This document shows, one piece after another, positions 53,740 to 61,658 of a DNA stretch of 64,000 nt (its first letter is position 1; every line of letters starts with the position of its first letter). This DNA comes from Desulfopila sp. IMCC35006 (lineage in GTDB: Bacteria; Desulfobacterota; Desulfobulbia; Desulfobulbales; Desulfocapsaceae), in contig NZ_SWCM01000009.1 of the NCBI RefSeq assembly GCF_005116645.1, positions 124,001 through 188,000 of the forward strand, read 5' to 3'. The notes under the pieces were generated by a model that saw only the letters and a program-made list of their open reading frames with translations, was not told the DNA's origin and made no database searches. A program made the position numbers and the translations under genes.

Positions 53740-54825
53740 ATGGACACCCCCCTGACTATCAAGCGGATTCACCACGTTGAATTCATTGTCGGCAACGCCC
53801 TGCAGGCGGCGTACTTCTATCGTAAAACTTTCGGCTTTAACCAGACCGGCTATCTCGGGCCGGAAACAGGCCACCCCGGCTGTGCTTCATACGTCCTTGA
53901 ACAGGACCGCATCCGGCTGGTATTCACCACCCCGCTCAGCCATGAGGACCCGCGGAATGTGTTCCTGCTTCTGCACAGTGACGGGGTCAAGGATATCAGT
54001 TTTGAGGTGGATGATGTGGACGCATCCTATCAGGAGGCAGTAAGACGCGGCGCCGCCTCCGCCCTGGCGCCAAAGGACCTGCAGGACGAAAACGGCAGGG
54101 TGCGCGTTGCAGCTGTCCGCACCTTTGGCGATGTCATCCACACTTTTGTCTCCACCAGGGGCTTTAAAGGCAGTTTTTTACCGGGATACCACCCGACGCA
54201 GGTCGAGGGCGAAGATCTCGGTTTTACCCGGATAGATCATATTGTGGCCAACGTCGAGGATCGGCAGATGGACAGATGGTGTGACTATTACGCCAGAGTC
54301 TTCGGTTTCCATCAGTTTGTCTCCTATGACGACAAGGATATCTCCACCGAATTCTCCGCACTGCGCTCAAAAGTCATGGCCAACGAGACGCGAAACATCA
54401 AGCTGCCCATCAACGAACCGGCGGCAGGAAAGAACAAGAGCCAGATCCAGGAATATATCGATTTCAACTACAGTGCCGGGGTACAGCATATTGCCCTTTA
54501 CACCCCGGACATCCTGACCACTGTCCGTAAACTTCGGAAAAACGGCATCAATTTCCTCACCATTCCCAAAAGCTATTATGACGGCGTCTGGGACCGGGTG
54601 GGAGACATCAAAGAAGATCGCGAGCAGATACGTAAACACAATATCCTGGTGGACAGGGACGAAAACGGCTACCTCCTGCAGATTTTCACCAAGCCGGTGC
54701 AGAACAGGCCGACACTGTTTCTGGAGGTTATCCAGCGGGCTGGCTGCGAGAGCTTTGGCAAGGGCAATTTCAAGGCATTGTTCCAATCCATTGAACTGGA
54801 GCAGAAGCGCAGAGGCAATCTTTAG
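53740..54825 (+). CDS. hpd: 4-Hydroxyphenylpyruvate dioxygenase
   Basis: A 361-aa enzyme converting 4-hydroxyphenylpyruvate to homogentisate with O2 and Fe(II). The metal ligands lie in TRIDHIVANV (His), AGVQHIALYTPDI (His) and LFLEVIQRAG (Glu), as in the two-VOC-domain HPPD fold. Conserved PRNVFLLLHSDGVKDIS lies in the N-half. It is the first of a group with hmgA and fahA (62 and 16 bp spacing), which together convert 4-hydroxyphenylpyruvate to fumarate and acetoacetate except for one isomerisation step. No maleylacetoacetate isomerase was found here. Confidence 0.95.
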   Translation: MDTPLTIKRIHHVEFIVGNALQAAYFYRKTFGFNQTGYLGPETGHPGCASYVLEQDRIRLVFTTPLSHEDPRNVFLLLHSDGVKDISFEVDDVDASYQEAVRRGAASALAPKDLQDENGRVRVAAVRTFGDVIHTFVSTRGFKGSFLPGYHPTQVEGEDLGFTRIDHIVANVEDRQMDRWCDYYARVFGFHQFVSYDDKDISTEFSALRSKVMANETRNIKLPINEPAAGKNKSQIQEYIDFNYSAGVQHIALYTPDILTTVRKLRKNGINFLTIPKSYYDGVWDRVGDIKEDREQIRKHNILVDRDENGYLLQIFTKPVQNRPTLFLEVIQRAGCESFGKGNFKALFQSIELEQKRRGNL

Positions 54826-54886
54826 GAGCCTGTCCTGGCTGCTCCCTCCCCGGCCACGCGTTATTCATTCAGCTCAGGAGAACACC

Positions 54887-56047
54887 ATGGTCTACTACCA
54901 CAAGCTGGGATCGATTCCCCATAAACGCCACACTGCCTTTCGCCAGAAAAACGGCAGGATACATCAGGAGCATTTGCTCGGCAACGGGTTTCACGGCATC
55001 AAGTCCCTGCTGTATACCTTACGCCCTCCCACCGAGCTGAAAGGGGTGGAACGGATCAGGGACATCACCTGGGAACCGGAGAGCGACCCCACCCTGCGCC
55101 TCAGACACCTGAAAACCCACAGCCTTGCTTCCGCCGGGAAAAGCCCGGTACTGGACCGAACCCCGCTGCTGTTCAACGATGATGTCGGCATCTCCCTTGC
55201 CCGCCCGGCAGCCGGCGAGGACGTTTATTATCGCAACGGCCAGGGAGATGAGATTGTCTTTGTGACCGAGGGCGAGGGCGTGCTCGAATCACAGATGGGC
55301 GAGATTGACTTCAGCCAGGGCGATTATCTGGTCATCCCCAAAGGGATCATCCACCGCTATCGCCTCAAAACTCTGGACAATATTTTCTTTATCATCGAGA
55401 GCAGAGGGTATGTGCGCAGTCCCGCCCGGTACCGCAATACGCACGGCCAGCTGCTGGAACACAGTCCCTATTGCGAACGGGATATCCGCCCCCCTTCAAG
55501 GCTTGTCACCAAGGAGACAACGGATGAGGTTCCCATTATGGTGAAGAGCAGAAATGGTCTGCAGCGCATGATTCTTAACCACCACCCCTTCGATACGGTC
55601 GGCTGGGACGGATATTATTACCCGTGGGCCTTCAATATTCGCGATTTCGAACCGATTACCGGTCGTATTCACCAGCCGCCGCCGGTCCATCAGACCTTTG
55701 AAGGAGACGGCTTTGTCGTCTGCTCCTTTGTGCCGAGACTCTTTGATTATCACCCCGAATCCATCCCCGCGCCGTATAACCACTCAAATATCGGCTCCGA
55801 CGAGGCTATCTATTACTGCAGTGAAGAGTTCATGAGCAGAAAGGGCATTGAATGCGGCTCGATAACCCTGCACCCGGATGGCATGCCCCATGGTCCCCAC
55901 CCCGGCAAAGCCGAGGCATCAATCGGCGTGAAGGAGACCAAAGAGACGGCGGTAATGGTCGACACCTTCAAACCGCTTTTTGTGGCCAAAGCAGCTCTTG
56001 CCTGTGAAGATAAAGACTACCAGACTTCCTGGCTGGAACGGCAGTAA
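54887..56047 (+). CDS. hmgA: Homogentisate 1,2-dioxygenase
   Basis: A 386-aa enzyme opening the homogentisate ring to maleylacetoacetate. Double-stranded beta-helix elements QGDEIVFVTEGEGVL and QGDYLVIPKGIIHRY lead to the metal-binding LHPDGMPHGPHPGKAE near 325-340, the HGD signature. The ATG at 54887 has CAGGAG six bases upstream; a frame extending upstream to 54578 overlaps hpd and is not credible. It requires Fe(II) and O2. It is followed by fahA after 16 bp. Confidence 0.95.
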   Translation: MVYYHKLGSIPHKRHTAFRQKNGRIHQEHLLGNGFHGIKSLLYTLRPPTELKGVERIRDITWEPESDPTLRLRHLKTHSLASAGKSPVLDRTPLLFNDDVGISLARPAAGEDVYYRNGQGDEIVFVTEGEGVLESQMGEIDFSQGDYLVIPKGIIHRYRLKTLDNIFFIIESRGYVRSPARYRNTHGQLLEHSPYCERDIRPPSRLVTKETTDEVPIMVKSRNGLQRMILNHHPFDTVGWDGYYYPWAFNIRDFEPITGRIHQPPPVHQTFEGDGFVVCSFVPRLFDYHPESIPAPYNHSNIGSDEAIYYCSEEFMSRKGIECGSITLHPDGMPHGPHPGKAEASIGVKETKETAVMVDTFKPLFVAKAALACEDKDYQTSWLERQ

Positions 56048-56063
56048 TTGTGGAGCCTGATCT

Positions 56064-57311
56064 ATGCCAATAACCACCGATCCGAAGCTCAGGTCCTTTG
56101 TCGACTATGACGAAAAATCCCATTTCCCAATACAAAATCTCCCCTTTGGCATCTTTACAGAAAAGGGCCAGACCAGGCCCGGAGTGCGCATAGGCGATAT
56201 GGTGCTTGACCTGGCGGTTCTGGAAAAAAGAGGTTTTTTCCCCTCCCGGCCGAAGCTTTTCAATACCAGCACCCTCAATCCCTTTCTCGCGATGGGCCGA
56301 TCAACCTGGCGTGCAGTACGGGCAACGGTTTCCCGCCTGTTAAGAGAGGATGTAGGTGAACTTCGCGACAATAGTGAATTGCGAGGCAAGGCTTTAATTC
56401 CGGTGCAAAATATCACTTTGCAGATGCCGGTGGCCATAGGCGATTACACAGATTTTTATTCATCGAGAGAGCATGCCGTAAACGTTGGGACGATGTTCAG
56501 GGGAAAAGAAAATGCCCTCATGCCCAACTGGCGGCATCTGCCGGTCGCTTATCATGGCCGGTCGAGCTCAGTGGTTTTGAGCGGGACACCGATACGAAGG
56601 CCAAGAGGCCAGGTGATACTTGAGAATCAGGAAAACCCGGTCTTCACGGCCAGCAGGCTGCTTGATTTCGAGCTGGAGGTGGGATTTTTCATTGGCCCCG
56701 GCTCCGAGCTGGGCCACCCTGTCCCGGTGGATGCTGCCGCTGAGCATATCTTCGGGATGGTACTGGTCAACGACTGGTCGGCCCGGGATATCCAGAAGTG
56801 GGAATACCAGCCGCTCGGCCCGTTTACGGCTAAAAATTTCGCCACCTCCATCTCGCCATGGGTGGTCCCGCTCGACGCCCTTGAACCCTTCCTTTGTAAA
56901 GCCCCGGAACAGGTCCCGCGCCCTCTGCCCTATCTGCAGGCAAAAAACGCCCGGACCTACGACATCAACCTGGAAGTCTATCTGCAGAACTCGCGTATCT
57001 CCAGCAGCAATTTCAAATACCTGTACTGGAACATCGCGCAGCAGCTGGCCCATCACACCATAACCGGGTGCAACGTGAACCCGGGCGACCTGATGGCGTC
57101 CGGCACCATCAGCGCCCCCGGGGAAGGGGGTTGCGGGAGCATGCTGGAGCTCTCCTGGAACGGGAGCAAACCAATCAGGCTGCACAACGGGGAAGAGCGG
57201 AAATTCCTTCGGGACGGGGATACCGTCACCCTCACCGGCTGGTGCCAGGGAGCAGGGTTTCGGGTTGGTTTTGGCGAGGTGACGGGAACCATCCTCCCTG
57301 CTCTTGACTAA
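56064..57311 (+). CDS. fahA: Fumarylacetoacetase
   Basis: A 415-aa hydrolase splitting fumarylacetoacetate to fumarate and acetoacetate. The N-terminal SH3-like domain (about 15-115) and the metal-containing C-domain show DYTDFYSSREHAVNVGTMFR, FGMVLVNDWSARDIQKWEYQ and GTISAPGEGGCGSMLELSWN, all FAH hallmarks. It completes the homogentisate module. Immediate neighbour downstream is the convergent ThrH gene. Confidence 0.95.
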   Translation: MPITTDPKLRSFVDYDEKSHFPIQNLPFGIFTEKGQTRPGVRIGDMVLDLAVLEKRGFFPSRPKLFNTSTLNPFLAMGRSTWRAVRATVSRLLREDVGELRDNSELRGKALIPVQNITLQMPVAIGDYTDFYSSREHAVNVGTMFRGKENALMPNWRHLPVAYHGRSSSVVLSGTPIRRPRGQVILENQENPVFTASRLLDFELEVGFFIGPGSELGHPVPVDAAAEHIFGMVLVNDWSARDIQKWEYQPLGPFTAKNFATSISPWVVPLDALEPFLCKAPEQVPRPLPYLQAKNARTYDINLEVYLQNSRISSSNFKYLYWNIAQQLAHHTITGCNVNPGDLMASGTISAPGEGGCGSMLELSWNGSKPIRLHNGEERKFLRDGDTVTLTGWCQGAGFRVGFGEVTGTILPALD

Positions 57312-57351
57312 ACTGCGACAGATGAAGATTTCTATGTTCTTTGGGACGTTT

Positions 57352-57960
57352 TTACGCCACCATCAACGCTGTACTTATCATGGTTTTGAGTTCCTGGTAA
57401 TTTCTGGTTACCGGTACCTTCGGAAAATCGACCAGAATCGAATCAGGCGGGTTAAAGAAAAATCCCTGGTTCGCCTCCTGAATCATGCCGACATCATTGT
57501 AAGAATCACCAAAGGCTATCACGTGATAATTAAGCCCTTTCAAGGCCTTGACCGCCTCTGTTTTCTGATTGTTTATCCTGAGGTTATACCCGGTGATATT
57601 CCCCTGGCCATCAATGGTCAAATTGTGGCAGAAAAGTGTCGGGAAATTTAATTTTACCATCAATGGATTGGCAAATTCCTCAAACGTATCCGACAGAATA
57701 ATGATCTGTGCCTCCTGCCTGATCCAGTTTAAGGCCTCGACTGCGCCGTCAAGAGGTTCCAGGGTGGCGATCACCTTCTGAAGATCCTGAATTTTTAAAT
57801 TGTGCTCCTTTAATACAGCGAGCCGTTTCGTCATCAGGACATCATAATCCTTGATATCGCGGGTGGTCAGCCGAAGCTCCTCTATTCCGGTTTTTTCCGC
57901 GACACTCACCCACATCTCCGGCAAAAAAACTCCTTCTAAATCGGCTACTAATATTTTCAT
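57352..57960 (-). CDS. thrH: Bifunctional phosphoserine phosphatase/homoserine phosphotransferase ThrH
   Basis: A 202-aa HAD-superfamily protein. The catalytic aspartates lie in ILVADLEGVFLPEMW (DLEG, the ThrH variant of DxDxT/V), motif II is ILSDTFEEFANPLM, and motif IV is FGDSYNDVGMI. In Pseudomonas ThrH has phosphoserine phosphatase activity and can move phosphate from phosphoserine to homoserine, linking serine and threonine pathways. It is convergent with fahA and not otherwise in an amino acid cluster. Confidence 0.9.
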   Translation of the reverse strand: MKILVADLEGVFLPEMWVSVAEKTGIEELRLTTRDIKDYDVLMTKRLAVLKEHNLKIQDLQKVIATLEPLDGAVEALNWIRQEAQIIILSDTFEEFANPLMVKLNFPTLFCHNLTIDGQGNITGYNLRINNQKTEAVKALKGLNYHVIAFGDSYNDVGMIQEANQGFFFNPPDSILVDFPKVPVTRNYQELKTMISTALMVA

Positions 57961-58080
57961 TTATGACAAGGCTCCTGGGGAAAATGGGTTGATGGATTTT
58001 GTATACATGCACTCTCTCGGCATTTCAGTAGTATAACCTGTAATTTTCGGAGATGAGAATCATAAAATTTTATCTCATTG

Positions 58081-58237
58081 CCCCTCAAGTTCAGCCACTG
58101 AACCAGGGGTGGGCTGTTCGTTTTACGGGTCTCTGCAGCCATGGACGGCTGCAGCGAAGCCCCCAGGGATGGGTTTACGGCGTCCCGGGAAACGAACAGC
58201 CCACCCCGTTCCATTTCGACTGGCTGAACATGAGGGG
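58081..58237. repeat. Dispersed palindromic element, family B, full copy (157 bp)
   Basis: The ends CCCCTCAAGTTCAGCCA and TGGCTGAACATGAGGGG are a terminal inverted repeat with one mismatch; inner arms GGGGTGGGCTGTTCGTTT and AAACGAACAGCCCACCCC are perfect. The centre (GCAGCCATGGACGGCTGCAG then GCCCCCAGGGATGGGTTTAC) is nearly the same as the family A core, but the arms differ. A TTTTATCT-ATTGCC motif flanks both sides. No ORF is carried. Confidence 0.85.
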
Positions 58238-58600
58238 AAGAAAGTTTTATCTGATTGCCTCTCATGCAGAGCTCCTGAACCAGAGCGGAGACAGCATAGC
58301 AGATCTTAACCGAATTGCCGTCAGGTAATCAAGTGCCGCTCTTCGTGGTTGAGTCCCTTCTTACCTGAAAGCTTTATTTCACCTCCAGGACAGGTATGCC
58401 CCATTCGGGATGTTCGCTGCGATGTGCCAGAAAAAAGCCGCAGTTGGATAATTAAAAGTGTACCACATCTTTTCAGGTGGTTATCTTGTCAGCAATTGAA
58501 CAGCAACTGAATCGGTATCTAACGTGCTCTTTGCGGCATTTCGCCTGGCATGCATGGAACACCATGCACGCACACGATCACAAGCTAAGGGAGTTTACCT
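58238..58600. other. Intergenic region with a partial repeat
   Basis: From 58245, TTTTATCTGATTGCCTCTCA and a following CTCCTGAACCAGAGCGG resemble a further degraded family B arm. The rest, up to the small basic ORF at 58601, shows nothing assignable; a 64-codon frame (58477-58671) has no ribosome site. Confidence 0.35.
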
Positions 58601-58741
58601 ATGAAATTTCCTGGGAAAATCTTCAGACCGTTGAAAAAAAACCTGCTGAAGATCAGGTTTTCAAGCCTTAATAGACGACCGTCGACCAAGCGGGAGACCA
58701 GTATAAAACTGGTGAAGAGATATTTCAGACTGATCAGGTAA
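58601..58741 (+). CDS. Small highly basic protein (46 aa), possible
   Basis: ATG at 58601 follows AAGGGAGTTTACCT (an 8-base spacing from GGGAG) and opens a frame MKFPGKIFRPLKKNLLKIRF continuing to LVKRYFRLIR and TAA. About a third of its residues are Lys/Arg with evenly spaced hydrophobics, suggesting an amphipathic, membrane- or nucleic-acid-binding peptide. It is next to the J-protein/Hsp20 stress locus, convergent with the J-protein gene. No family is recognised; coding status needs confirmation. Confidence 0.45.
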   Translation: MKFPGKIFRPLKKNLLKIRFSSLNRRPSTKRETSIKLVKRYFRLIR

Positions 58742-58808
58742 CTGCAACAAAAAAAAATCAACCCACCTTTCACCATCAAACTTTGTTTCTCAGCCTCGAC
58801 TGCCGGTT

Positions 58809-59513
58809 TCACCTGATTTTGAAAACGACCGTGAAAATAATTTTTCCAGTATCCGGCGCCCCCGGCCCGAACCGAACCATTTGATTCTCCCGTATACCTG
58901 CAGGGTAACGCAAAGCCATTGTTTTTTCACCCGGCAGAACTCCCGCACCATGACAACGTCGGCAGTGAGAATACCTGGAATATCCATACCCGGAACAGGC
59001 AGGACAGCGTATCCGAACAGGAATTCGCAACGGGACAGTGCCGCCTCTCTGTGCCTGCGCGGGTGACAGGATAATCTCTATGGTTCTGCCGTCAACGGGT
59101 ATATTTTCCGGTTGTCGATGCCCCAGGATGGTGCCGGAAAATTGGTCGTCATAGATCCTGTCGAAGGCGGGCCGGAAGTAGCGAAATACTTTTCGAGGAG
59201 ACCTGCCGCCGTAAAACGTCGTATTTTCATCCGGAACAAGAGGTTCAACCGTTTCTCTATGAAAATTGTGCACAGGCTCCGCACGCCTTGTTTGCCGTTC
59301 TCCAGCAGAATATTGTATGGAGTCATCATAGGATCGACGGCTTTGCGGATCACTGAGGATTGAATAGGCCTCATGAATAACCTGGAATGGCGTGGGGTTT
59401 TGTCCGTAATGATCGGGATGAAATTCTTTGGCAAGTCGTCGATAGGCCGCCTTTATATCAGACTGTGTCGCATTCGAAGGAATGCCCAGTATAACATAAT
59501 AGTTTTTTCGCAT
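58809..59513 (-). CDS. DnaJ-like J-domain protein with reduced zinc-finger domain
   Basis: A 234-aa protein. The J-domain (1-65) has [20 protein letters not shown] and the HPD tripeptide in EFHPDHYG, needed to stimulate DnaK ATPase. A linker (about 66-130) lacks the Gly/Phe-rich region. A C-terminal DnaJ-type substrate domain has only two CxxC motifs, CPAC and CRRC, hence a single zinc site instead of the four motifs of full DnaJ. AGGAGGATCTGAC precedes the ATG. It is likely a specialised co-chaperone linked to the divergent Hsp20 genes. Confidence 0.88.
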   Translation of the reverse strand: MRKNYYVILGIPSNATQSDIKAAYRRLAKEFHPDHYGQNPTPFQVIHEAYSILSDPQSRRSYDDSIQYSAGERQTRRAEPVHNFHRETVEPLVPDENTTFYGGRSPRKVFRYFRPAFDRIYDDQFSGTILGHRQPENIPVDGRTIEIILSPAQAQRGGTVPLRIPVRIRCPACSGYGYSRYSHCRRCHGAGVLPGEKTMALRYPAGIRENQMVRFGPGAPDTGKIIFTVVFKIR

Positions 59514-59573
59514 GTCAGATCCTCCTGAAAATGTTCTCGATTCAAAAGAATGCTCTGCTCCCGCAACGTTCTG

Positions 59574-60161
59574 CTACCAATCCTCCATCGGCATGCCTTT
59601 TTCGATAATGGCACTAACAGCCATTATATTTTTTTCTGCAAGACTCAGCTGCTTTTCAAGCATGTCATAGAGGACATCATCTCTGCCGAGCAGTTTTTCG
59701 GTCTTCTCAAGAAGATTTTCCGTAAGTTTCAGATAACTATGCATCTCTTTGAGAATCTTTTTTCTCGTAATATGTTTTTCCAGCTCGGTTTCGATAATCG
59801 GCAAAAGCCTTTTTATGGAGATTTCCACAAGGGTATCTCGGGAGATATTCTCTCTCCTGGCAACATCATTAATCGAACGCAGGGAACTCCTGCTAATCAC
59901 AAAGGTCTTCTGACGACGCGCTGACTGGTCTGTTTCGTTTTGCTCCGTTTCCTGGGCCAGTCTGGCGAGCAGCGAGGTATCCTCAATAAGCTGATCGAGT
60001 AGAGACTTTTGCTTGATACCCAGCTGTCCGGCAATAACCCCCAGAAGGTCGATGACTTCCTGGGGAAGTTTGAAGGTGGCTCGAACAGATTGTTTCTTCC
60101 GCAGTTCGTCAAACGATATCTGCTCGTTATTTATGATTTTTCCGTCATCTTTACTGTCCAT
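59574..60161 (-). CDS. Double ribbon-helix-helix-like regulator candidate
   Basis: A 195-aa protein I do not recognise by name. Residues about 23-60 (SVRATFKLPQEVIDLLGVIA, then KSLLDQLIED) and about 85-124 (TFVISRSSLRSINDVARREN, then SRDTLVEISIKRLL) each have the strand-helix-helix look of an RHH unit, and the C-terminus (about 125-185) is a coiled coil. Preceded by AAAGGAG. It lies between the J-protein and the Hsp20 genes, and short ACTAT-type repeats occur upstream, so a regulator of the heat-shock locus is plausible. Confidence 0.55.
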   Translation of the reverse strand: MDSKDDGKIINNEQISFDELRKKQSVRATFKLPQEVIDLLGVIAGQLGIKQKSLLDQLIEDTSLLARLAQETEQNETDQSARRQKTFVISRSSLRSINDVARRENISRDTLVEISIKRLLPIIETELEKHITRKKILKEMHSYLKLTENLLEKTEKLLGRDDVLYDMLEKQLSLAEKNIMAVSAIIEKGMPMEDW

Positions 60162-60191
60162 AGCAATTTCTCCTTTCCTATGAACTACATC

Positions 60192-60208
60192 ATTTTCATT
60201 ACTATGTC
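60192..60208. promoter_or_regulatory. Possible operator near the RHH-like gene
   Basis: ATTACTATGTCAATAGTAT contains ACTAT and ATAGT arms around four bases; a related half TTACTATATTGACATG lies at 60259-60274, overlapping the hsp20 promoter. Could be the site of the neighbouring RHH-like protein. Confidence 0.35.
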
Positions 60209-60265
60209 AATAGTATGTATTAAAAGTAATATTTCTATGATTTCAAAAAAAATATTCTTACTATA

Positions 60266-60294
60266 TTGACATGCAATTTCACCGTATTTATTTT
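60266..60294 (+). promoter_or_regulatory. Sigma-70-type promoter for the hsp20 pair
   Basis: TTGACA at 60266-60271 is followed after 17 bases by TATTTT at 60289-60294, in the 274-bp divergent region, giving a leader of about 135 bases before the first Hsp20 gene. No clear sigma-32 box was seen. Confidence 0.4.
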
Positions 60295-60435
60295 TCATGG
60301 CAAGTGAAGATTAAAGAGTTCTCTGAGATTTTTCATGGGACTCTTGCCAAATTGAAAAGAGTGAAAGTTTTTCTGCGACGCGTTCTCTCACGAGCACCGT
60401 CGAACGCAACCCTTTAAACAGGAGGAGGAGGCGCT

Positions 60436-60882
60436 ATGTGGACAAGAATGAATGATTTTAATCGAATGTTGGATGCGATGGACCGTCTTCGTTCAAATCT
60501 GAACAGGGTATACCTGGATTACGACCGGTCTTATGGCGATGAGTTTGGCTGGAGAACTCAAAACGGATTTCCCCGGACAAATCTAAGCGAGAGTGGCGAT
60601 TCTTTCCAGCTTATTGCCGAGGTTCCCGGACTGACCAAAGACGACCTCAATATCAGGATCCAGGGCAACTATCTGGAATTGAGCGGTACACGTAAATCCG
60701 ATGCCCCAAAGGATTACAAGGCTCAGCGTGTTGAGCGGGATACTGCCTCATTCACCCGCAGCTTCACCCTGCCGTCTGAAGTTGATGCCGACAAGATTGA
60801 AGCGGTTTTGCAAGATGGCCTCCTGTCCCTCTCATTACCGAAGGCAGAGGCTGCAAAACCAAAGCAGATCAGTATCAGTTAA
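60436..60882 (+). CDS. Hsp20/alpha-crystallin family small heat shock protein, copy 1
   Basis: A 148-aa chaperone with an N-terminal Arg/Tyr-rich arm (RNRVY-like FNRMLDAMDRLRSNLNRVYL), an alpha-crystallin beta-sandwich (about 50-138; LIAEVPGLTKDDLNIRI), the conserved ALSLPKAE-type end (LLSLSLPKAEAA). CAGGAGGAGGAGG precedes the ATG. It binds unfolding proteins without ATP. It is followed after 41 bp by a second Hsp20 gene of different sequence, so they may form mixed oligomers. Heat or stress induction is likely. Confidence 0.93.
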   Translation: MWTRMNDFNRMLDAMDRLRSNLNRVYLDYDRSYGDEFGWRTQNGFPRTNLSESGDSFQLIAEVPGLTKDDLNIRIQGNYLELSGTRKSDAPKDYKAQRVERDTASFTRSFTLPSEVDADKIEAVLQDGLLSLSLPKAEAAKPKQISIS

Positions 60883-60923
60883 CGTCCCTTAGAAACTGCG
60901 AATACGTTTTTGGAGGTTGAGCT

Positions 60924-61310
60924 ATGAATGAGACGAATGAATTAGCAACGAGAAAAGAGAATATGCTGGAAAAGCGCGTGGAATTGCCAAAGATTGCACC
61001 TGCTGTGGATATATTTGAAAACGAGGACGAGATCCTGCTGCATGCCGACATGCCGGGTGTTACCAGGGAGAATGTAACTGTCAACGTTGATAACGGCAAA
61101 CTGGAAATTTCCGGGATTCGCAATTTACAAAAGAAAGGGAACAGCACCTGGCAGGAATTCACCGATGTTGAATACCGGAGGGTTTTTGCCGTACCCCAGA
61201 CCATCGTTGTCAGCAAAGTGCATGCGGAACTCAAGGAAGGAGTGCTGAAACTTCATCTGCCAAAAGCAGAGGAATCCAAACCTCGAACCATCAAGATCAG
61301 TCAGCTGTAA
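60924..61310 (+). CDS. Hsp20/alpha-crystallin family small heat shock protein, copy 2
   Basis: A 128-aa paralogue with a shorter N-terminal arm beginning MNETNELATRKENMLEKR and the domain pattern EILLHADMPGVTRENVTVNV, ending in EGVLKLHLPKAEESKPRTIK. GGAGGTTGAGCT lies before the ATG. Co-transcribed with copy 1; together they resemble HspA-class pairs. A strong terminator follows about 80 bp downstream. Confidence 0.93.
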   Translation: MNETNELATRKENMLEKRVELPKIAPAVDIFENEDEILLHADMPGVTRENVTVNVDNGKLEISGIRNLQKKGNSTWQEFTDVEYRRVFAVPQTIVVSKVHAELKEGVLKLHLPKAEESKPRTIKISQL

Positions 61311-61658
61311 ATCGCTGGCTATTGGGCGGGAATTGCTGGCCAAAGCAACCGTTCATTGAACGGCCACCTCACCAGGTCGCATGAGAGAACAGGCGGGAAA
61401 TCGTGGTAAAACGATTTCCCGCCTGTTTTTTTTCCGGACGAGCTACGACAAAAAGAGAGTTGACAATCGGGCCAGGTGTCTAAAATTAATTGATACGAAT
61501 TATTATTCATATCTTTGCCACAACCTGGTGTGTAGACACTTTTACTTGTTTGCTTCCTGTCACACAGCGGTCGAAATAGAAACACTACTCCACACTTTCA
61601 ACATGAATGTAAAAAACGGTGCATAGTAACCATGCACTGTTTCTGGGAGGAGGTAACA
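61311..61658. other. Intergenic region before the right-edge gene
   Basis: The 348 bp contain the hsp20 terminator (61390-61433) and then about 200 bp of AT-rich sequence that should hold the promoter of the gene at 61659. The short frames are unsupported. Confidence 0.4.
61390..61433 (+). terminator. Strong rho-independent terminator of the hsp20 operon
   Basis: A perfect 15-bp stem, CAGGCGGGAAATCGT (61390-61404) with its complement at 61411-61425 and loop GGTAAA, is followed by an eight-T run. Confidence 0.93.

Noticed and set aside
54578-54886. Upstream extension of hmgA
   Set aside because: It overlaps hpd in another frame and lacks homology; the start at 54887 has CAGGAG before it.
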